A DNA stretch of 64,000 nt, taken from the NCBI GenBank assembly GCA_051870875.1, contig JBJECG010000074.1:1-64000 (forward strand), written 5' to 3'. Both the position numbers and the translations under genes were made by a program. The stretch comes from Aphodosoma sp051870875. Lineage in GTDB: Bacteria > Bacteroidota > Bacteroidia > Bacteroidales > Paludibacteraceae. Of the stretch, positions 45,701 to 52,759 are shown piece after piece. How positions within the stretch are numbered: position 1 is the stretch's first letter; each line of letters begins with the position of its first letter. A model generated the notes under the pieces. It had not been told where the DNA came from. It did not search any database and was given only the letters and a program-made list of their open reading frames with translations.

Positions 45701-46119
45701 ACCCACAGGACGTAAAAGCCGTCGGACGTCCCTTCGCCCATACACCGCCAGGCAAAACTGAGGTCGTATGTGCCTTTAGGCAACGTAATGACAGTATATG
45801 CAGCCACACTGACATCGGTACCGGTATTGGAATAAGTGGTGGCCGGAGCCGGGTCGGCGAAGCGGTTGGAGAGGACGAGCGAACGGCTGCCCGTAAAATA
45901 GTCGGCAGTGGTGAAACACCAGCGATTCGGCAACTGGCCGACTACGGCAGCGTTTCCGGAATTGAGCTGCCAGCGTGAGTCATCGGCGGGGTTTTCAAAA
46001 TCGAAGACAACCGGAGGGACTGCATACAGAGCAGGGAAAAGCAAAAACGTCACAACAAAAAAGAGAGCCGCTTTGCAGGAACGAAGAGGTGATTCCAAAT
46101 GTGTCAACTTCTCAAACAT
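42727..46119 (-). CDS. Large secreted T9SS cargo protein, paralogue of 28972-32271
   Basis: This 1130-residue protein has a signal peptide (AALFFVVTFLLFPALYA) and an N-terminal jelly-roll-like domain (VVFDFENPADDSRWQ) with the phrase TVITLPKGTYDLSFAWRC. An FN3-like domain lies at about 230-320 (CTMPSEVDIVS), and a long beta-rich region at about 330-560 has HYGYAYFTLSCLP. A PKD-like region and two CxGxxY repeats follow (CGKYPFRWNG...GGCDSVIYLNLT, then ICQGEVYEFQGQYY). The block LRQKWNDAIAVLNAGNNGGY is shared with the 1099-residue paralogue, and a T9SS-like tail closes it (IRIVARWWSIGGQLVAVQQL...GVYMVELAY). It is the first of the three-gene minus-strand row and probably shares a transcript with the giant gene. 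Confidence 0.85.
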   Translation of the reverse strand: MFEKLTHLESPLRSCKAALFFVVTFLLFPALYAVPPVVFDFENPADDSRWQLNSGNAAVVGQLPNRWCFTTADYFTGSRSLVLSNRFADPAPATTYSNTGTDVSVAAYTVITLPKGTYDLSFAWRCMGEGTSDGFYVLWVPQGIDVSSSALGISNDLLARAEVFPDRHGTASQNPIFNGQSLWQVDTKTIRSDGNPYKLAFVWVNNGSVVRPPSACIDFIQIAEHKDCTMPSEVDIVSTIYADRGSVTWKGVAEEYEVMYRRYVDPSENAAPETASYVDGIADAHSVDVSLGEQGIYDFWVRGICGGDTSIWVPYRNKLIYFPGCIDYANLDKASCSHNVRPDEIDERGGGGFPAIDDPSIWRPGKVDFGPDNMMSRHTVHKLRELDVRTMDGSGNALPTIPPGEVVSVRLGNWNINAEGEKITYTVELDSIYRIILLKYAVVFQDPNHDFAEQPRFTMKITDERGNLVGDICGKEDFRPGTHLGADDGWHKVVTPLDGGGNDIVRWKEWTTVGVKVDEGYIGRKINITLQTYDCEQGGHYGYAYFTLSCLPATITGVLCGEQTEQTISAPDGFSYKWYLDDIDNPISTERTITVAEKDFRTYYCNCTFITTNEEKLDRCNFTLSANLAPRFPLARVITQHKPKNCKENYVLLNNVSTVIDGDSVPMGGERCDSYSWKLMDADGNPISSDSVHIPVDRNPMVLFPVDGGDYRLRLVASMSNGGCADSTDIELKIPALRDRFTWVDTTVCGKYPFRWNGNVYRMPANGGDSWNTRDTVFYKTNGGCDSVIYLNLTMRSLIADTVTDTICQGEVYEFQGQYYSATGKYSFQIPPQTPQDCEETKVLDLTVVDTLSVTVRPLDDICADDVSFVLGYDVNQGEYISLMLDFDDASEKAGFRDTVWDAGDINADGIVISIPDGIRPDWYSLDLRYAVRYSDTRFDTLVRHVPFCILYPASVLRQKWNDAIAVLNAGNNGGYGDFVAFRWYHDGNLMPGQNRSYLYLGQGCRFGYGSPDNNYSAGLMRDGEDYYILTCALEPVEHPAADDGYPVQGMARVSQAVRFEPLFSDSDIRIVARWWSIGGQLVAVQQLSSAEPVITAPHIPGVYMVELAYDTSGLTDDAPSRQLIRFYVK

Positions 46120-46175
46120 ACAGATGTAAAACTTTATTTTCAGAAAGGAATAATAGTGTCATGCTTTAAGCAGGA

Positions 46176-46206
46176 CAAAGTTCATAAAAAAAAAATGAAT
46201 CCACAA
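46176..46206 (-). promoter_or_regulatory. Probable promoter of the T9SS gene row (TTG-N20-GAACTTTG)
   Basis: On the minus strand TTG at 46206-46204 and GAACTTTG at 46183-46176 are 20 bases apart. The -7 element differs from TAnnTTTG at its first base. The leader to ATG 46119 would be about 50 nt. Confidence 0.4.
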
Positions 46207-46559
46207 AACATTCAGCCAAAAAGTTTTCCCATCCGATGAAAATACGCTTTACGGGCAAAATTTAACATTAAAATGTCCGATTTGTTCTGATTTAACATAA
46301 AATTCTCCGAAATGCAGGCCGGCAGAATGCTGATTTTAGGATTCGGGACAAGGAAAAAACGGCCGGTCGCTGCCACAAAATGACGGAAAACGACAAGAGA
46401 ACCGACTTGCAAGAGTAAATTTCCATGTGGCAATGCGTGATTCTACAGAAAATCGGGGAGGTGCGGATAGGGTTTTTCCCGTATCTCCGGACACCCGGTT
46501 CCGGAGTATGCGGGAGAGCCGGAGCGACATGGATTTCTGCATTTTTCGGGCATATTGTA

Positions 46560-46590
46560 TTGTACCGTACGAAAAAAAGCACTACTTTTG
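46560..46590 (+). promoter_or_regulatory. Promoter of ClC gene (TTG-N20-TACTTTTG)
   Basis: TTG at 46560-46562 and TACTTTTG at 46583-46590 are 20 bases apart. The leader to ATG 46657 is about 60 nt and contains the 17-base tandem repeat. Confidence 0.65.
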
Positions 46591-46594
46591 CAGG

Positions 46595-46631
46595 TTATAT
46601 GCCGGTTTTGCTGATTATATGCCGGTTTTGC
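46595..46631 (+). repeat. 17-base tandem repeat in ClC leader
   Basis: TTATATGCCGGTTTTGC occurs at 46595-46611 and again at 46615-46631, a 20-base period. It lies between the predicted start site and the start codon. Confidence 0.8.
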
Positions 46632-46656
46632 GTGTCATATATACTGTACGGGAAAC

Positions 46657-48465
46657 ATGAAAAACGAGACACAGCGAATGCTTAACGAAAAACTCAACAC
46701 CATATATCTGAAAGCCCTCGAATGGCGCGAACTCCACATAAAGGACAAGCAGTTTGTCGTCATACTGTCGTTTGTAGTGGGAGTATGCTGCGCCTTTGCG
46801 GCGTTTCTGCTCAAAGAGTCGATACATTTCATACAAAATATAGTATCGTCGATAGTGTCGGCAGACCAGCTGAACTTCTGGTATCTGGCCACTCCGACAT
46901 TAGGCATAGCGGCGGCCTACCTTTTTGTGCGCTATGCGGTGAAAGACGACATATCGCACGGAGTGACGAAGATACTCTATGCCATGTCGCAGCACAAGGC
47001 AATCATCAAGCTGCACAACTGCTGGTCATCAATGATAGCATCGAGCCTGACCATAGGTTTCGGCGGGTCGGTAGGAGCAGAGGCACCCATCGTGCTGACC
47101 GGATCGGCCATAGGGTCAAACTTGGGTCAGCTCTTCAAACTGGACCAGAAGACGATGATGATGCTTGTGGGCTGCGGAGCAGCGGGTGCTGTAGGCGGCA
47201 TATTCAAAGCCCCGATTACCGGAGTGACGTTCGTAATGGAAGTGCTGCTGCTTGATCTGACGATGACCTCGATAGTGCCGCTGCTCATCAGTTCGGTGAC
47301 AGCCACATCGTTTTCCTATCTGCTGCTCGGCAACGAAGTGATGTTCCGTTTCGACTCCTATGCGCCGTTCGAGCTTGACAGAGTACCGTTTCTCATAATA
47401 CTCGGAGTGTCGTGCGGATTGGTGTCGCTCTATTTCACCCGATGCACCAACTGGCTCGAACTAAAGTTCAAGCGCATAAAGAATCCATATATAAAGATAG
47501 CCACAGGCGGCGTCACTCTCGGCATTCTGATTTTTGCATTCCCCCCTCTCTACGGTGAAGGATACGATACCATCACCGCCCTGCTGCAGGGCGAATGCTA
47601 CAGTCTGTTCAACCAGTCGTTTCTGTACGACTACCGTTTCCAGTCGTGGGCAGTACTGCTCTATCTGTCGCTGATAATATTCTTCAAAGTGTTCGCCTCT
47701 ACGGCTACCAACGGTGCAGGCGGTACGGGCGGAATATTCGCGCCGTCGCTGTTTGTGGGCTGCCTGACCGGATTTGTAGTGGCAGAAGTGCTGAACATGA
47801 TAGGGTTGCCGGTACCGCACCAGAACTTTGCGTTTGCCGGCATGGCGGGGCTTATGTCCGGCGTGATGCACGCCCCGCTGACCGGGACATTCCTGATAGC
47901 GGAACTGACCGGCGGCTATGACCTGTTCATGACGCTGATGATAACATCGGTAGTGTCGTACATCACCATAATACTGTTCGAGCCGCACTCTCTCTATGCC
48001 ATGCGGCTGGCCCAGAAAGGCAAGTTGCTGACGCACCACAAGGACCGCGCCGTGCTGACGCTGATGAAGATGGACAATGTGATAGAGACCGACCTTTCGG
48101 CCGTACATCCGGAAATGACGCTGGGACAGCTGGTGAAGGTGATTTCAAAATCGAGCAGAAACATATTCCCCGTAGTAAACCAGAATACCGGCCGGCTTGT
48201 GGGCATAGTATCATTGGACGAAGTGCGCAACATAATGTTCCGCCCCAACCTGTACGACCGTTTCACGGTACAGAAACTGATGAACATGCCCCCAGCCAAG
48301 ATATACACAGACATGCCGATGGAAAAGGTGATGGATATATTCGAGGACAGCGGTGCCTGGAACCTGCCTGTAGTCGATACCGACGAGCGTTATGTGGGTT
48401 TCGTATCGAAATCGAAGATATTCAACACCTACCGCAAAGTGCTGGTACACTTTTCGGAAGAGTGA
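46657..48465 (+). CDS. ClC family chloride channel/exchanger with CBS domains
   Basis: This 602-residue protein has the ClC membrane core to about residue 440 and a cytoplasmic CBS pair after it. The motif GFGGSVGAEAPIVLTG near residue 132 holds the position of the gating Glu (GxEGP in E. coli ClcA), GAAGAVGGIFKAPITGV lies near 172, and GAGGTGGIFAPSLFVG near 353 carries the selectivity GxFxP loop. Retention of the external Glu is compatible with either Cl-/H+ exchange or gating of a channel. The first selectivity loop, normally GSGIP, reads SHGVT here. The CBS pair (VIETDLSAVHPEMTLGQL; KIYTDMPMEKVMDIF) may sense nucleotides. Confidence 0.9.
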   Translation: MKNETQRMLNEKLNTIYLKALEWRELHIKDKQFVVILSFVVGVCCAFAAFLLKESIHFIQNIVSSIVSADQLNFWYLATPTLGIAAAYLFVRYAVKDDISHGVTKILYAMSQHKAIIKLHNCWSSMIASSLTIGFGGSVGAEAPIVLTGSAIGSNLGQLFKLDQKTMMMLVGCGAAGAVGGIFKAPITGVTFVMEVLLLDLTMTSIVPLLISSVTATSFSYLLLGNEVMFRFDSYAPFELDRVPFLIILGVSCGLVSLYFTRCTNWLELKFKRIKNPYIKIATGGVTLGILIFAFPPLYGEGYDTITALLQGECYSLFNQSFLYDYRFQSWAVLLYLSLIIFFKVFASTATNGAGGTGGIFAPSLFVGCLTGFVVAEVLNMIGLPVPHQNFAFAGMAGLMSGVMHAPLTGTFLIAELTGGYDLFMTLMITSVVSYITIILFEPHSLYAMRLAQKGKLLTHHKDRAVLTLMKMDNVIETDLSAVHPEMTLGQLVKVISKSSRNIFPVVNQNTGRLVGIVSLDEVRNIMFRPNLYDRFTVQKLMNMPPAKIYTDMPMEKVMDIFEDSGAWNLPVVDTDERYVGFVSKSKIFNTYRKVLVHFSEE

Positions 48466-48563
48466 CAGGAAATGCAGGCATGGCAGAATACTGACAAACA
48501 CGTCATACACAAATATCCGGCATACAAACAACCATATAATAACATAAAAAACACAGAAACGCA

Positions 48564-48845
48564 ATGAGTCGCAGACTATTGAAAAAACAAATTTCGGCAA
48601 TCCACTCCAGATTACTCGATGAGTGCATCTTATGCAATATGCTCATATCTGATTTCACCGATGAAAAACTCCAGCAGCTGGCACAACGTATAGTTGACCT
48701 TCATGACGACTGCATCAGCCGCGTGAACAACTACGAACGCTCGGAAAGCAAGAAACGGGTGAAGCACTATTTCAAAGCACTGACAGAGGACTTCAACCGC
48801 GGCACAGAGGCAATCATCGAAGAGATGAACCAGAGCGGACACTGA
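48564..48845 (+). CDS. Small conserved Bacteroidales protein of unknown function
   Basis: This 93-residue, soluble, largely alpha-helical protein has many charged residues (LKKQISAIHSRLL; LVDLHDDC-like IVDLHDDCISRVNNYE; KKRVKHYFKALTEDFNRG). I recognise no domain. It is considered real because it fills the space between ClC and a clear terminator on the same strand with coding-like composition and a plain ATG start. Confidence 0.65.
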   Translation: MSRRLLKKQISAIHSRLLDECILCNMLISDFTDEKLQQLAQRIVDLHDDCISRVNNYERSESKKRVKHYFKALTEDFNRGTEAIIEEMNQSGH

Positions 48846-48902
48846 TACTGACACGCAAAAATCAGGTCGTCACCATCATATCCCCGGCCAACCACAGTCA
48901 TT

Positions 48903-48934
48903 CGTCTGCAGAATGGATCATGCAGACGGTTTTT
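48903..48934 (+). terminator. Terminator after the small conserved gene
   Basis: CGTCTGCA (48903-48910) and TGCAGACG (48921-48928) form a perfect 8-bp stem followed by GTTTTTG. Its position inside the upstream extension of the ybaK frame supports the later ybaK start. Confidence 0.75.
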
Positions 48935-48999
48935 GCATGTCACTTATCCGACTTCAACCAAAAAGCAGCCTTAGAAAGGCCCATACCTCATTGATAAAG

Positions 49000-49473
49000 A
49001 TGCAGACAAAGAAAACCAATGCGGCACGCATTCTCGACCAGAACAGAATCAACTATACCCTAATACCCTACGAGGCCGACGAAAACAATCTGGCTGCAAC
49101 GCATATAGCCGACCAGCTCGGAGAACCGGCAGAACAGGTGTTCAAGACACTGGTACTGCACGGAGACAAGTCGGGTCACTTCGTATGCGTGATACCCGGC
49201 AACTGTGAAGTTGACCTGAAAAAGGCTGCCGTGACAAGCGGGAACAAGAAGTGTGACCTGATACCAGTGAAAGAACTTCTGCCCACGACAGGATACATCC
49301 GCGGCGGCTGCTCGCCGATAGGCATGAAGAAACATTTCCCGACCTACATACATTCGTCGGCCGAACGGTATGAGCATATCTATATCAGTGCAGGAGTGAG
49401 AGGCCTGCAGATAAGGATAGCCCCGGCAGACCTGATACACATAAGTCAGGCCGAGACAGCAGACCTGCTGTAA
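49000..49473 (+). CDS. ybaK: Cys-tRNA(Pro)/Cys-tRNA(Cys) deacylase YbaK/EbsC
   Basis: YbaK hydrolyses Cys-tRNA(Pro) that prolyl-tRNA synthetase makes by mistake. The 157 residues show the family order: NAARILDQNRINYTLIPYE at the start, EQVFKTLVLHGD near residue 44 with the conserved Lys, VCVIPGNCEVDLKKAA near 60, and GYIRGGCSPIGMKKHFPTYI near 98. The frame is open to ATG 48913, but that part runs over the preceding terminator, so ATG 49000 is preferred. Confidence 0.92.
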   Translation: MQTKKTNAARILDQNRINYTLIPYEADENNLAATHIADQLGEPAEQVFKTLVLHGDKSGHFVCVIPGNCEVDLKKAAVTSGNKKCDLIPVKELLPTTGYIRGGCSPIGMKKHFPTYIHSSAERYEHIYISAGVRGLQIRIAPADLIHISQAETADLL

Positions 49474-49525
49474 ATTTCCCCAAAACCAAGCACATACAGC
49501 AACAGACTACGTTGTGTCAAAAGAG

Positions 49526-49567
49526 TGACGGGTTGTGTCAAAACATGAATTTTGACACAACCCGTCA
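49526..49567. terminator. Perfect 18-bp hairpin after ybaK
   Basis: TGACGGGTTGTGTCAAAA (49526-49543) and its exact complement (49550-49567) are separated by six bases. The inner A/T ends lie in the loop-proximal part, so a U tract is lacking on the outside. A further direct copy of GTTGTGTCAAAA sits at 49511-49522. Confidence 0.55.
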
Positions 49568-49628
49568 TGTCGTTTACACACCATTGACGGAAATACATCA
49601 CAATCATGACACACCGGAGAAACCAAAA

Positions 49629-49685
49629 CTTAACCAAGACTTAATATTGTTGTAATATTAATGAAACCTCTTCACGGTACTTTTG
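49629..49685 (+). promoter_or_regulatory. Pho-box-like array and -7 element before the porin-pst operon
   Basis: Four 8-base units at an exact 11-base period, CTTAACCA (49629), CTTAATAT (49640), TGTAATAT (49651) and TGAAACCT (49662), end eight bases before a TACTTTTG -7 element (49678-49685). The 11-base period and the CTTAA core resemble PhoB/PhoP boxes, which replace the -33 element in activated promoters. No TTG lies at the normal distance. The link to phosphate is inferred from the genes that follow. Confidence 0.5.
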
Positions 49686-49712
49686 CAGCGTCAACAAAAA
49701 ACATATACGACA

Positions 49713-50696
49713 ATGAAAGCAAAAGCAACCATTGCAGTGATTTTAACCTGCATCAGCATGACTGCCACCGCACAGGATGCCAACAACGAAGAAGAGCCGA
49801 AAGGCAAAGCCATCATCCAGGTATTCGGAAACTTCCATACCGGATTCGGCAAAGACAAAGACGACAGAGGTTTCGATCTGGAACGCAGCTACATAGGGTA
49901 CGAGTACCAAGCAGGGCACGGTCTCTCGATAAAGGGGGTGCTCGACATAGGGAAATCGAAGAATGTATCGGACTACGAACGCATTGCCTACCTTAAAAAC
50001 GCTATGGTACAGTGGAAGACAGGCAACCTGACACTCAGCGGCGGACTGATATCCACCACGCAATTCGCCGCTCAGGAGAAGTTCTGGAGCTACCGCTACA
50101 TAATGAAATCGTTCCAGGACGAATACAAGTTCGGCAGCAGCGCCGATCTGGGTATTTCAGCAGCATACCGTTTTGCCAGTTGGATTACGGCCGATGCAAT
50201 CATCGTAAATGGCGAAGGTTACAAGAAAATCCAGAAAACCGACGGACTGAACTACGGACTCGGACTGACCGTAACTCCCGTAAAAGGATTCCAGATACGC
50301 ATGTACGGAAGTTATAACGAGAGCGGCCAGGACGGGCAGAAAGGCATTGTAAACGTGTCGGCCTTTGCAGGCTACAGGTGCGACAGGTTCAGAATAGGAG
50401 CAGAATACAACCATATGCTTAACCCGGAGTACAATGCCGGTGCCGCCCTATACGGATATTCGGTATTCACTTCGGTAAAGGCGGCGAAAACCGTAGACAT
50501 ATATGCCCGTTGGGACGACCTCTATACGAAAAACAACCCGAACAAGGCGAATGACGGAATGACGGCAATACTCGGCACACAAATCCAATTGGGCAAATAT
50601 GTGAAACTCGCCCCGAACTTCAGACTAAGCATACCGGGGCATGATGTGACGAACTTACGTTACCACGCATATATCAATGCCCATTTCGGATTGTAA
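49713..50696 (+). CDS. Outer-membrane porin-like beta-barrel protein, phosphate-linked
   Basis: This is a 327-residue protein with a signal peptide (MKAKATIAVILTCISMTATAQ) followed by alternating amphipathic strands rich in Tyr, Trp and Gly. Examples are AIIQVFGNFHTGFG, SYIGYEYQAGHGLSIKGVLDIG and LGTQIQLGKYVKLAP; the C-terminus is HAYINAHFGL. It resembles porins of the OprO/OprP kind in general layout and is followed after 121 bases by pstS, so it probably lets phosphate or phosphate esters through the outer membrane. ATG 49713 is chosen because it places the signal peptide at the N-terminus; the frame is open to 49683. Selectivity is not shown by the sequence. Confidence 0.75.
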   Translation: MKAKATIAVILTCISMTATAQDANNEEEPKGKAIIQVFGNFHTGFGKDKDDRGFDLERSYIGYEYQAGHGLSIKGVLDIGKSKNVSDYERIAYLKNAMVQWKTGNLTLSGGLISTTQFAAQEKFWSYRYIMKSFQDEYKFGSSADLGISAAYRFASWITADAIIVNGEGYKKIQKTDGLNYGLGLTVTPVKGFQIRMYGSYNESGQDGQKGIVNVSAFAGYRCDRFRIGAEYNHMLNPEYNAGAALYGYSVFTSVKAAKTVDIYARWDDLYTKNNPNKANDGMTAILGTQIQLGKYVKLAPNFRLSIPGHDVTNLRYHAYINAHFGL

Positions 50697-50817
50697 TCAA
50701 CCCTCAAAAAACCATCTGCACAATGAATCCAGCATGGGAAAAACATTGCCATCACTTCGAATATAATGACACAGACCAATATTTGACAGTCAATTAACCA
50801 TTTAACGTATTAAAGAC

Positions 50818-51879
50818 ATGAAAAAAGTTTTTTTGTCAATCATGACATTGACGCTCGCCCTTGGCTTAGTGTCTTGCGGCGGCAAGACAGACAACGGAAG
50901 CCGTAAAGCCCAGGAACTGTCCGGTGCAGGAGCGACATTTCCCCAACCGTTCTACAATGTGGCCATAGATCAGTTTGCCGGGAAACACGGCGACATCGTT
51001 GCATACGGCGGTATCGGGTCGGGCGGAGGAATCCGCAACCTGCGCGACAAGATAGTGGATTTTGCCGGCAGCGATGCATTTCTCTCCGACAATGAGATGG
51101 CGGACATGGATGCCGTAATCCATATTCCCACTTGTATGGGAGCCGTGGTTCTGGCGTATAATATCGACAATGTGGACAAGCTGAATCTTTCAGGCGAACT
51201 TATAGCGGATATTTTTGCAGGGAAAATAACCAGATGGAATGACTCCCGGCTTGAAGAGCTCAACCCCGGGACAGAACTTCCCGACGCATCCATCATGCCG
51301 GTCTACCGTTCGGACGGGTCGGGCACAACATTCGTATTCACCGATTACCTGACAAAATCCAGCAAGATGTGGGCAACAGAATACGGATCCGGCAAATCAG
51401 TCAACTTTCCTGCAGGGCAGGCGGCGAAGGGCAATGCCGGAGTGGCAAACGTGATTTCCCAAACCCGTAACTCCATCGGATATGTAGGATCGGAATATGC
51501 CTTCGCCCAAAAAATACCGTACGCCAGAATCCGGAATCCGCGTGGTGAGCTTATAGATCCTTCACCTGCATCAATTTCGGCAGCAGCCTCGGGCGACATT
51601 CCATCCGACACCCGCGCATCGATAACCAATGCCGACGCTGCCGGGGCGTACCCCATCGCCACTTTCACGTGGATGATAATCTACAAAGAACAGAACTATT
51701 CGAACCGCAGCAAAGAGCAGGCAGCCGCAACCCTTGATTTTATACGATACATACTCTCGGACGAGGCACAGGACATCACGTCGGAAATCCATTACGCGCC
51801 ACTTCCAGCCAAAGTGAAAGCGTTGGGCATGAAAAACCTGAAAAGCGTGACTTACGACGGTGCGGCAATCCTGCAATGA
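50818..51879 (+). CDS. pstS: Phosphate ABC transporter substrate-binding protein PstS
   Basis: This 353-residue lipoprotein has a lipobox in LALGLVSCGG with lipidation at Cys20. It binds phosphate in the periplasm. Signatures are LSGAGATFPQPFY near residue 36, the anion-binding GGIGSGGGIRNL near 63, FAGSDAFLS near 81, and YRSDGSGTTFVFTDYL near 163. The end LPAKVKALGMKNLKSVTY is also typical. It is the first of the pstSCAB genes and is separated from pstC by only 22 bases. Confidence 0.95.
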   Translation: MKKVFLSIMTLTLALGLVSCGGKTDNGSRKAQELSGAGATFPQPFYNVAIDQFAGKHGDIVAYGGIGSGGGIRNLRDKIVDFAGSDAFLSDNEMADMDAVIHIPTCMGAVVLAYNIDNVDKLNLSGELIADIFAGKITRWNDSRLEELNPGTELPDASIMPVYRSDGSGTTFVFTDYLTKSSKMWATEYGSGKSVNFPAGQAAKGNAGVANVISQTRNSIGYVGSEYAFAQKIPYARIRNPRGELIDPSPASISAAASGDIPSDTRASITNADAAGAYPIATFTWMIIYKEQNYSNRSKEQAAATLDFIRYILSDEAQDITSEIHYAPLPAKVKALGMKNLKSVTYDGAAILQ

Positions 51880-51901
51880 CCGGAAAACGACCAAAAGCTT
51901 T

Positions 51902-52759
51902 ATGAACGACAAATTATATTCAGTCATATTGTTGCTGGCCGCGCTGATTGTGCCGACGGTGTGCGGGGGCATTGTCTATGCCCTCGTCACCGACGCATAC
52001 GGCGCGTTCGAACATTTCGGATTCTTCAGGTTTCTCTCCTCCTCGGAATGGAGCTATACAGCAGGAGAGGAACGGTACGGTGCGCTGCCTTTCATCACAG
52101 GCACACTCATGACCACACTGCTGGCATTGCTGTTCTGCATACCGTTTTCGCTCCCGGTGGCCCTGTTTACAGGAGAGTACTTCAAAGGTTCGCGAGTGGC
52201 GGCTGTGCTGGGGACCATAACCGACCTGCTGGCGGGAATACCATCGATCATATACGGTCTGTGGGGGTTCTTCACGTTGCGGCCGGTCATAATGGACATC
52301 GGGCTGTCGGCCCAAGGTTCCGGCATACTCACCGCTTCATCGGTATTGGCGATAATGATTGTCCCATATGCAGCATCGCTGAGTGCGGAATTCATAAAAA
52401 TGACGCCAAACGACATGAAAGAAAGTGCATACAGTCTCGGAGCCACCCGAGCCGAGGTAATCCGCCATATAATATTTCCGGTGGCAGGACCCGGTATATT
52501 TTCCTCGTATCTCCTGGCGGCAGGGCGTGCCCTGGGTGAGACAATGACTGTAACAATGCTGATAGGAAACACCAACAAGATGCCGTCTTCGATCACCTCC
52601 ACCGGCAACTCCATGGCATCCATCATAGCCAACCAGTTCGGCGAGGCAGACGGACTACGCCTTTCTTCACTCATAGCCATAGGACTGATACTGTTCCTGA
52701 TTACAGCCGTCATAAATATGGCAGGCAAATTACTGATCAAACGCGCAAGAATACTATGA
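51902..52759 (+). CDS. pstC: Phosphate ABC transporter permease PstC
   Basis: This 285-residue permease has about six helices. Visible are SSSEWSYTAGEERYGALPFITGTL (read as SSSEW followed by GALPFITGTLMTT) near residue 40-70, LAGIPSIIYGLWGFF near 105, and the EAA loop LGATRAEVIRHIIFPVAGPGI near 180, where the ATPase docks. The frame extends to GTG 51860 inside pstS; ATG 51902 leaves a 22-base gap and is preferred. Its stop overlaps the pstA start by four bases. Confidence 0.93.
   Translation: MNDKLYSVILLLAALIVPTVCGGIVYALVTDAYGAFEHFGFFRFLSSSEWSYTAGEERYGALPFITGTLMTTLLALLFCIPFSLPVALFTGEYFKGSRVAAVLGTITDLLAGIPSIIYGLWGFFTLRPVIMDIGLSAQGSGILTASSVLAIMIVPYAASLSAEFIKMTPNDMKESAYSLGATRAEVIRHIIFPVAGPGIFSSYLLAAGRALGETMTVTMLIGNTNKMPSSITSTGNSMASIIANQFGEADGLRLSSLIAIGLILFLITAVINMAGKLLIKRARIL

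Larger units (their letters stand above)
46120..46656. other. Divergent intergenic region with promoters and a short tandem repeat
   Basis: This 537-base region separates the T9SS row (minus) from the ClC gene (plus). It contains a probable promoter for each side and a 17-base tandem repeat in the ClC leader. Small frames on both strands between 46200 and 46685 show no recognisable domains, and I do not call them. Confidence 0.55.

Noticed and set aside
28972..46119. Polysaccharide utilisation locus
   Set aside because: There is no SusC/SusD pair, no secreted glycosidase, and no hybrid two-component or SusR-type regulator around these genes.
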